Assembly: GCA_965646165.1 (NCBI GenBank)
Contig: CBFFYP010000119.1
Coordinates: 1-7,816 of the forward strand
DNA from: MGBC114844 sp910585855
GTDB taxonomy: Bacteria > Bacillota > Clostridia > Lachnospirales > Lachnospiraceae
Direction of reading: 5' to 3'
DNA length: 7,816 nt
Positions 1 to 4,412 of the stretch are shown in pieces. The translations under genes were made by a program, and so were the position numbers. The number at the start of each line of letters is the position of its first letter. Within the stretch, counting starts at the first letter, position 1. Under the pieces are notes generated by a model. The model made no database searches. It was not told the DNA's origin and saw only the letters and a program-made list of their open reading frames with translations.

Positions 1-51
1 AAACCTAAGATTTTTTTCACATCCTGCTTCCATGCAGGGTGTGAAAAAAAA

Positions 52-67
52 GGGGCGTGTTTAGCCC
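52..67 (-). terminator. Possible weak intrinsic terminator for the esterase operon
   Basis: Read on the minus strand, GGGC and GCCC pair around a 7-base loop and are followed directly by eight T residues (51-44). A longer-range alternative pairs GGGGCG (156-151) with CGCCCC (57-52) before the same T-run. The same arrangement is kept in copy R. The stem is short, so function as a terminator for the tnpA-esterase transcript is an inference. Confidence 0.35.
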
Positions 68-183
68 GTATGATAGGAAAGAGGCTGTCTTACGGCAGAT
101 AAAATCCTTTCTTACACTCGTTTCGTTTCGGTCGAAATGAGGGCGAATTGCGCCCCGGTCTGTCCGGTTGGATGTGCTAGGAC

Positions 184-211
184 GCAGAAGTCTTAGAACT
201 TCTTGCTTTTT
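184..211 (+). terminator. Terminator-like hairpin at the inner end of copy L
   Basis: GCAGAAGT (184-191) pairs with ACTTCTTGC (198-206) with one bulged T and a 6-base loop. Five T residues follow at 207-211. It would end a plus-strand RNA of about 160-200 nt made from the repeat and would stop it before it ran antisense into the esterase gene. In copy R the matching hairpin is weaker and lacks the T-run. Confidence 0.4.
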
Positions 212-236
212 GGAAACCGGAACAGCAGGCTGCCCA

Positions 237-262
237 CCGTTTTCGAATCTGGCGTCCTCCCC
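237..262 (-). repeat. Short repeat directly after the esterase stop codon
   Basis: On the minus strand it begins GGGGAGGACGCCAGATTCG and is followed by AAAACGG. About 22 of its 26 positions match 5915-5939, which lies after the histidine kinase stop codon in the same relative orientation. It starts two bases past the esterase TGA (264-266). It may be a 3' extension of the larger repeat copy L or a separate short element. Confidence 0.6.
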
Positions 263-263
263 A

Positions 264-1106
264 TCAAAACGATTTTCTTAAAAACCCATTACGCCGCATC
301 CAGTCCTCCGCCAATCCAATCCACTGACAAATCCCTTCCATTTCCGCTGCCTGTGCAATCGCACATCCATGTCCTCCATTTGGAAAAATATGAAATTCAT
401 AGGAATTTCCCATTTCCTGCAGTTTTTGAACAAATGCAATCGATGCCCCAGCATTGACTCGCATATCATCCGCAGTATGCCAAATAAACATCGGCGGCAT
501 CTCTTTTCGAACCAATTCATCACAGGAATAGGTCTTTAAATACTCTTCTCTTGACTCCTGCGGCACAATTCCTTCAAACATTTTTCTATCACTTTCACTC
601 ATAAACTCTGGTTTTAGACTAAGTGATCCATAGCCTAAAATACAAAAATTGGGTTTTGCACTAAAGGTATCTATCCTATCTGTTGTATGATAATCTTCTT
701 TATCAAAGGTTTCCGCAACCAAACAAGCATTTCCCGCTCCTGCAGAAAACCCAATTACTCCAATACAATCCGCCGATATACCAATCTCTGCTGCATTTGC
801 CCGAAGATATTTTACCGCTCGTTTCCCATCCACACATCCTAGATAAGGATGATAGGGCATAACCCGGTAGTTTAATACAAATGCATGAAATCCCAATGAA
901 TTTAAATAAACAGCAACCGGCTCTCCCTCCTTTTCCGATCGGTGTGTATAACCTCCTCCGGGAAATACGATAATTGCTCCATGCGCTTTTCCATCTTCTA
1001 ACAAATATGGTGTCAATGTACTGGCATTTTCATTTACCCCACAATGATAATTCTGATTATAAAACGGAATTTTATTTTCTTCCCATAGTGAAATTAATTT
1101 ACTCAT
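264..1106 (-). CDS. Alpha/beta-hydrolase, acetyl-esterase/xylan-esterase-like
   Basis: A 280-residue cytoplasmic serine hydrolase with no signal peptide, of the Aes/BD-FAE esterase type. The oxyanion-hole segment VFPGGGYTHRSEKEGEPVA is at 47-65, the nucleophile elbow GFSAG at 119-123 (Ser121), the acid at Asp213/Asp214 in HTADDMRV, and the base His246 in GGHG. Related proteins remove acetyl or similar short acyl groups from sugars or xylan fragments; the substrate here cannot be read. The length is usual for the family and the triad is complete. The ATG overlaps the TGA of the TnpA-like gene (ATGA), and its ribosome site AGGAGA/AAGGAG lies inside that gene (1117-1122) with a 10-base gap. The two are therefore probably co-transcribed and translationally coupled. 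Copy L of the repeat follows the stop. Confidence 0.9.
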   Translation of the reverse strand: MSKLISLWEENKIPFYNQNYHCGVNENASTLTPYLLEDGKAHGAIIVFPGGGYTHRSEKEGEPVAVYLNSLGFHAFVLNYRVMPYHPYLGCVDGKRAVKYLRANAAEIGISADCIGVIGFSAGAGNACLVAETFDKEDYHTTDRIDTFSAKPNFCILGYGSLSLKPEFMSESDRKMFEGIVPQESREEYLKTYSCDELVRKEMPPMFIWHTADDMRVNAGASIAFVQKLQEMGNSYEFHIFPNGGHGCAIAQAAEMEGICQWIGLAEDWMRRNGFLRKSF

Positions 1107-1507
1107 CTCTTTTTTTCTCCTTGGCTTTCCAAATATTCTTCAATTACCTCAGCCGGTGCTGTACCTGTTGTCAACAGGCAAAAACTCTGACTCCAAAAAG
1201 TTTCTTTCCACAGCTTCTCTCGTATCTGAGGAAATTCTTTCTTTAATAAACGGCTGCTTGCACTTTTATATGCATTGATAAATTTACTAATTTCACTTTT
1301 TGGATGTGCTTTAAAAAAAATGTGTATATAGTATTTTTCCGCCTTCCATTCCTGCAAAGTAATATTATAATTTGGCGCAATCTTTTCAAATATTTCTTTT
1401 GCTCGATTAGAAACCGTAGCTTCTAATACCTCCCTGCGATATTTCACAACCAGTATCAGCTCATAATGCAATAAAAATACAGAATGTGCATTACTGTCTA
1501 ATTCCAT
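1103..1507 (-). CDS. tnpA: IS200/IS605-family TnpA-like protein with a damaged HUH motif
   Basis: A 134-residue Y1 HUH transposase-like protein, full length for IS200/IS605 TnpA, which normally cuts and joins single-stranded DNA as a dimer. Family landmarks are HSVFLLHYELILVVKYRR at 8-25, KFINAYKSASSRLLKKEFP at 75-93, LWKETFWSQSFCLLTTG at 99-115 and the C-terminal VIEEYLESQG with Tyr125 (nucleophile position) and Gln129 (metal-ligand position). The usual DHVH segment reads YYIH (59-62), so the first His of the HUH pair is Tyr60 and only His62 remains. Strand cleavage is therefore doubtful. No tnpB is adjacent and I see no clear terminal hairpins beside the gene. The start is supported by a GGGGAAG ribosome site 8 bases upstream and a sigma-A promoter. 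The intact frame and coupling to the esterase fit either a recent loss of activity or a retained DNA-binding role. Confidence 0.9.
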   Translation of the reverse strand: MELDSNAHSVFLLHYELILVVKYRREVLEATVSNRAKEIFEKIAPNYNITLQEWKAEKYYIHIFFKAHPKSEISKFINAYKSASSRLLKKEFPQIREKLWKETFWSQSFCLLTTGTAPAEVIEEYLESQGEKKR

Positions 1508-1542
1508 AATATCTTCCCCTTTCTATTAATTCGACTGATTTT

Positions 1543-1571
1543 ATTATATGCGATTTCTTTTCATTTTTCAA
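1543..1571 (-). promoter_or_regulatory. Sigma-A promoter for the tnpA-like/esterase operon
   Basis: On the minus strand there is TTGAAA (1571-1566), a 17-base spacer, and a perfect TATAAT (1548-1543). Transcription would start near 1536, giving a leader of about 30 bases to the ATG at 1507. A near-consensus promoter is notable because TnpA genes of this family are normally kept weakly expressed. Confidence 0.75.
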
Positions 1572-1715
1572 GAGTACCATAAATATCCTTCAAAAACCCT
1601 ATTAAAAAATCCAGTTTCTTCCTTCCAATTACTCCTATCTGCCTCTTTCACCTCCAATCGTTTACATTTTTTATAAATTGCATGATTAATACTTTTCTTT
1701 CTTCTTTAAATCAGG

Positions 1716-1721
1716 TATAAT
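1716..1721 (+). promoter_or_regulatory. Probable -10 element for the HD-GYP gene
   Basis: A perfect TATAAT lies 39 bases before the ATG at 1760. The -35 position at 17-base spacing (1693-1698, TTTTCT) is poor. The rest of the divergent gap 1572-1715 holds no gene; its minus strand is strikingly purine-rich around 1600-1670. Confidence 0.5.
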
Positions 1722-1759
1722 ATTTCTCATAAAAAAGTATAGAAGGCAGGAATAAATTT

Positions 1760-2842
1760 ATGTCACATCTTCGAATACATACAGACCGCCTGCGCAAAGG
1801 TATGGTCATTGCAAATAACGTTCATTCCAGTTCAGGTGCTATTTTAATTCCAGAAGGCACTGCTGTAACAAAAGACGTTATGACTCTTTTAGCCAGACAT
1901 TTTATTGAATATGTCATCATAGACTATCAACCAGACGGATTTCCTCCTCCTGCAGCTAGTCCTGTTCCCGGGGATATACCGAAAATTAATGAAAAGAAAT
2001 TTGAAGAATTTAAAGAAAAATTTCAAATTGCAGAAGACACTCTATCCGAAAATCTAAAGGAAATTGCAGAAAAAAACAGTGATGTGGATGTACCAGTTCT
2101 TCTAAATATGCTAAATCAAATTGTAGAAAAATCAGAAAGCGATATGAATCTATGCAATATGCTGTTCCATATGAAAAAAAATGCTGAGAATCTCTATACT
2201 CACTCTATCAACGTCGCCCTGCTTGCTCAGATTCTTGCAAAATGGATGAATTTTCATCCAAGTGACCTCGAACCGATTGCCGTTTCTGCTCTTTTACATG
2301 ATATTGGCATTTTAAAACTTCCAGAAGAAGAACTAAAAGGTTTTACTTTTAAACAGGAATTAGAAAAAGGACGCTATGATAAACATACCATACTTGGGTA
2401 TAACTTAATTAAAGACAAAGCGATTGATATCCGTATCAAACAAACCGTACTTACGCATCATGAACGACTTGACAAAAGCGGTTTTCCATTACAAGTGCCA
2501 TCTAAAAATATCAATCCGATTTCCCGTATTATAGCCATTGCTGATGTCTATGACACTATGATTATGAAAGAAACAGACGGAAAAGCACTCTCTCCCTTTC
2601 TGGCACTAAAGGAACTAGAGGAAAACGGCTATCATAAGTTTGATTCACAAATGTTGATGACGTTCTTATCTAGAGTTACTTATAATTTTATTCAGCATAC
2701 CGTCCTATTAAGTAATGGAGAACGTGCCCAAATTGTACTAATCAATAAATATAATCTTACTCGTCCATTGGTTCAAATTGGCTCTACTTTTCTGGATTTA
2801 GCAACCCGCACTGATCTCCATATCAAGGAACTGCTTGACTAA
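1760..2842 (+). CDS. HD-GYP-type phosphohydrolase with variant signature
   Basis: A 360-residue soluble protein. Residues 1-57 form a small N-terminal domain of the kind preceding HD-GYP domains (LRKGMVIANNVHSSSGAILIPEGTAVT). Residues 75-130 are charged and probably helical, and the HD-GYP domain spans about 140-310. Metal-binding residues can be placed at His180-Asp181 (LLHDIG), His209 (KHTILGY), His233-His234 (THHERLDKSG) and Asp262 (ADVYD); His148 (HSINVA) is the conserved first-helix His. Two signature positions differ from the usual: HDIGK is HDIGI and GYP is GFP (241-243). HD-GYP enzymes hydrolyse cyclic-di-GMP or related dinucleotides; the changes make activity and substrate uncertain. 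No GGDEF or receiver domain is attached. The start has AGGCAGGA 8-15 bases upstream. It is a single-gene unit. Confidence 0.85.
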   Translation: MSHLRIHTDRLRKGMVIANNVHSSSGAILIPEGTAVTKDVMTLLARHFIEYVIIDYQPDGFPPPAASPVPGDIPKINEKKFEEFKEKFQIAEDTLSENLKEIAEKNSDVDVPVLLNMLNQIVEKSESDMNLCNMLFHMKKNAENLYTHSINVALLAQILAKWMNFHPSDLEPIAVSALLHDIGILKLPEEELKGFTFKQELEKGRYDKHTILGYNLIKDKAIDIRIKQTVLTHHERLDKSGFPLQVPSKNINPISRIIAIADVYDTMIMKETDGKALSPFLALKELEENGYHKFDSQMLMTFLSRVTYNFIQHTVLLSNGERAQIVLINKYNLTRPLVQIGSTFLDLATRTDLHIKELLD

Positions 2843-2879
2843 AACCGTTTTTGACACAACCTGAATACTAATTTAAATA

Positions 2880-2946
2880 TATCGGCAGCAAACCCCAAAT
2901 ATACACCGTACCAAATACCAACTTGCCTTTTGTTTTGCTGCCGATA
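2880..2946. repeat. 13-bp perfect inverted repeat between convergent genes
   Basis: TATCGGCAGCAAA (2880-2892) is exactly repeated in reverse complement at 2934-2946, separated by 41 bases. It sits between the ends of the HD-GYP gene and the small membrane-protein gene. Neither strand has a T-run directly after the stem, so it is not a standard terminator, although it could stabilise or end both transcripts. Confidence 0.7.
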
Positions 2947-2964
2947 AAAAATTCTCTTATTCTT

Positions 2965-3204
2965 CTATTTTTTCTCCGATGCTTTTGACTCCTGTTTCAC
3001 ATCTGCCTGCCCCCGAAGTCCACGTTCTACCAGTAAAATAGCATAGAGCAGAACCGGAACTAAAATCGTAGCCGTAATACTTGCCTTTAGCCATGCCTGT
3101 CCTGCCGAGCGATCTAAAAAAGCTGCTGCCAAAGTCATCCCATACATTCCTAAAAGCAAAACTGCCCCGATTAATGCCGCTATCCGCCGAAATGATTTCT
3201 TCAT
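2965..3204 (-). CDS. Small two-helix membrane protein of unknown function
   Basis: 79 residues: a basic start (MKKSFRR), a hydrophobic helix at about 8-30, a short polar link with DRSAGQ, a second helix at about 40-60 (ASITATILVPVLLYAILL), then a charged tail rich in Lys, Glu and Ser. The positive N-terminus suggests both ends face the cytoplasm. A strong GAGGAGG ribosome site lies about 5 bases before the ATG and supports this frame over an overlapping open frame at 2957-3220. I recognise no family with a known function. About 120 bases upstream on the same strand lies a strong terminator and a structured RNA region (3323-3544), so expression may depend on attenuation, or there may be an undetected promoter in 3205-3320. 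Confidence 0.7.
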   Translation of the reverse strand: MKKSFRRIAALIGAVLLLGMYGMTLAAAFLDRSAGQAWLKASITATILVPVLLYAILLVERGLRGQADVKQESKASEKK

Positions 3205-3322
3205 AATTTCCTCCTCTCACAGCCAGTCAAACACACTTCCTACTCTATTCTACCATATCTGTTTTCGGATTACCACTAGACAAAATCCCAAATAACTTGT
3301 ATAATAGTTCCGTTGTCATACT

Positions 3323-3364
3323 AAAAAACAACAAAAAATTGCCCCATCGCATCCGACAGGGCAA
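3323..3364 (-). terminator. Strong Rho-independent terminator
   Basis: On the minus strand TTGCCC (3364-3359) pairs with GGGCAA (3344-3339), with an inner TCG-GATG-CGA stem, followed by TTTTTTGTTGTTTTTT (3338-3323). It ends the structured RNA region and lies 119 bases before the start of the small membrane-protein gene. Confidence 0.85.
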
Positions 3365-3544
3365 CTCAAAAAGGGGAGGATAAGTATTACTTTTCTCTTT
3401 CGTCCTTCTACTGCCTGTACCAATCGGTACAAACCTTCTGAATGGAGGGGGAATCCATTTGGGTTTCGGCAGACAGTAGAGGTAAGCAAATGCCTCACAT
3501 TATGTGAATGGCTTTGTTATCAGAAGCTTTCGCTGCTTCCGATA
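3323..3544 (-). ncRNA. Candidate structured RNA or leader upstream of the small membrane protein
   Basis: This lies in the gene-free stretch 3205-3644. Read on the minus strand it gives, in order: hairpin GAAGC/GCTTC closed by TATC/GATA with one G-T pair (3544-3518); hairpin TCACA/TGTGA flanked by GCC/GGC (3512-3492); a branched domain closed by CTACTG/CAGTAG (3479-3474 with 3413-3408) that holds an AAACC/GGTTT stem (3466-3462 with 3435-3431) capped by AATGGA/TCCATT (3459-3454 with 3446-3441), and a TGTACC-GATT-GGTACA hairpin (3431-3416); then a purine-rich linker and a strong terminator (3364-3323). It matches no riboswitch, 6S, SRP, tmRNA or RNase P signature that I know. It could be a free small RNA or a cis-acting attenuator for the gene at 2965-3204. 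Confidence 0.5.
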
Positions 3545-3550
3545 TTTTTA
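3518..3550 (+). terminator. Terminator-like hairpin read on the plus strand
   Basis: TATC-A-GAAGC and GCTTC-C-GATA pair around a 7-base loop and are followed by TTTTTATT. The internal A-C mismatch becomes a G-T pair on the minus strand, so the hairpin may instead be the first stem of the minus-strand RNA. No plus-strand gene is seen just before it. Confidence 0.4.
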
Positions 3551-3644
3551 TTATTAACACAAAATCGCTCTTTATACATTAAAATGTAAAAAAAAGAGAA
3601 CAATTCTATAAAACAGGCATAAGAGATGCAGAAAGGAAACAAAC

Positions 3645-4151
3645 ATGACATTATTAGAATCGTGGAGACAGGAAGCCTACTCCGAAGAAATCAGCGAACA
3701 AGAAAGTACGGCTCTTTGGACTAATTACTTTCAAATTGAAAAAGGAATCTATGAACAAATATTATCCGAACCAGAAACCGTGGTAGAAGGAACAGTAAAA
3801 GAACTGGCAGAAAAGTTTAACTGTGAATTAAAAATTATGGTTGGCTTTTTAGATGGTATCAACGACAGTTTAATTACCCCAAATCCTATCGAAGAAATGA
3901 CGGAAGATACCAAAGTTTCCCTTTGCTATGAAAAAGAGAAACTCTATTACAATATGGTTGCAGCAAAAGCAGAATGGCTCTATACCCTTCCTCAGTGGAA
4001 TAATCTTCTTTCACAGGAAAAAAGAAACGAACTTTATAAAGCACAAAAAAGTTCTACTACTATTGTAAAAGATAAAAAAATCTATCCAAATGATCCTTGC
4101 CCATGCGGCAGCGGAAAAAAATACAAAAAATGCTGTGGAAAAAATGCTTAA
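3645..4151 (+). CDS. SEC-C motif protein of unknown function
   Basis: 168 residues, soluble and acidic over the first 140. The C-terminal end carries a SEC-C zinc-binding motif (NDPCPCGSGKKYKKCC, 149-164) with ligands expected at Cys152, Cys154, Cys163 and Cys164, as in the tail of SecA. The N-terminal part (EGTVKELAEKFN at 48-59, FLDGINDSL at 68-76, EEMTEDTKVSL at 83-93, LPQWNNL at 115-121) resembles an uncharacterised Firmicutes family made of this module plus SEC-C. SEC-C tails usually bind zinc and contact ribosomes or SecB-like partners; the role here is not known. The ATG follows AAAGGA with 7 bases between. A possible TATAAA -10 lies at 3607-3612. It is a single-gene unit, convergent with purA. 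Confidence 0.85.
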   Translation: MTLLESWRQEAYSEEISEQESTALWTNYFQIEKGIYEQILSEPETVVEGTVKELAEKFNCELKIMVGFLDGINDSLITPNPIEEMTEDTKVSLCYEKEKLYYNMVAAKAEWLYTLPQWNNLLSQEKRNELYKAQKSSTTIVKDKKIYPNDPCPCGSGKKYKKCCGKNA

Positions 4152-4199
4152 AGAAGGGAGGGGGACGCTAAAGGGAAATGAAATTTTGAAGAAGGGGAC

Positions 4200-4339
4200 G
4201 CCGGAAGCCGAAGAGAGGTCCACTCCGAGCCCGCTCTCGCTTAGCATTTCCTCGTAGCGGACACTAAGGCACTAAAATACAGTGCCTAAGTGCCGACGGG
4301 AAATGATGACCCTGCGCAGACCTCTCTTCGGCTTCCGGC
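4200..4339. repeat. 140-base nested palindrome between SEC-C gene and purA
   Basis: Outer arms 4200-4220 and 4319-4339 are a perfect 21-bp inverted repeat that begins GCCGGAAGCCGAAG. After an internal loop the pairing resumes: CATTTCC/GGAAATG (4245-4251 with 4299-4305), CGT/ACG, CGG/CCG, CACT/AGTG (4262-4265 with 4289-4292) and AGGCACT/AGTGCCT (4267-4273 with 4281-4287), closing on a 7-base loop. In total about 45 bp form a rod. Neither strand has a terminator T-run. It may be a REP/BIME-like element, a miniature element of palindromic type, or a convergent-transcription barrier. Confidence 0.8.
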
Positions 4340-4392
4340 TATATATTCCCGACAAAAAAAAGCTTTAATCTGCCCGGTATAGACGTTTCTTT

Positions 4393-4412
4393 GGGGTTCG
4401 GCGTCTGACCCC
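4393..4412 (-). other. Small GC-rich hairpin touching the purA stop codon
   Basis: On the minus strand GGGGTCAGACGCCGAACCCC can form a GGGGT/ACCCC stem and starts inside the purA TAG. No T-run follows directly; the nearest is TTTTTTTT about 40 bases downstream (4360-4353). It shares the GACGCC core seen after other stop codons in this window. Confidence 0.45.

Larger units (their letters stand above)
6..229 (+). repeat. Copy L of a ~220-bp structured intergenic repeat
   Basis: This segment matches, in inverted orientation, 7599-7812. Shared blocks are a T-run/hairpin/A-run at 11-50, GGGGCGTGTTTAGCCCG at 52-68, a GATAGG/AAGAGG block, AAAATCCTT near 105, GTTTCGTTT near 120, GAGGGCGAATTGCGCCCCGG at 139-158 and GTCCGGTTGGATG near 163. 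In the plus reading it holds a 17-bp hairpin (11-27 with 34-50), a 9-bp stem CTCGTTTCG/CGAAATGAG including one G-T pair (118-126 with 134-142), a GGGCG/CGCCC hairpin (141-145 with 151-155), and a terminator-like hairpin at 184-211. Retained T-G pairs favour the plus strand of this copy as the RNA-like strand. It lies just past the esterase stop. I do not recognise the family; it could be a small RNA, a miniature mobile element or a REP-like sequence. Confidence 0.85.

Noticed and set aside
11..50. Hairpin 11-50 (and 7772-7811) as an intrinsic terminator
   Set aside because: On both strands the T-run comes before the stem and the A-run after it, so no U-tail follows the hairpin in either direction. 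The T and A runs extend the stem instead.
203..457. Plus-strand open frame of 84 codons across the end of copy L and the esterase 3' end
   Set aside because: It lies opposite the well-supported esterase and repeat, has no ribosome site and no domain.
2957..3220. Alternative minus-strand frame of 87 codons over the small membrane-protein gene
   Set aside because: Its start precedes the GAGGAGG site, which instead fits the ATG at 3204, and the frame lacks the membrane-helix pattern.
3316..3498. Minus-strand 60-codon frame in the structured region; also a plus-strand open frame without a start over 3370-3590
   Set aside because: Both cover nested stems and the terminator. Neither has a ribosome site paired with a good start.
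3323..3544. Known RNA classes (SAM, TPP, cobalamin, c-di-GMP, ydaO, T-box, ZTP, 6S, SRP, tmRNA)
   Set aside because: None of their conserved sequence blocks that I can recall occurs here on either strand; this is from memory and was not a database search.
4011..4247. Minus-strand 78-codon frame opposite the SEC-C gene end
   Set aside because: A shadow of the SEC-C gene; its low-complexity Phe/Ser product comes from the A-rich opposite strand.
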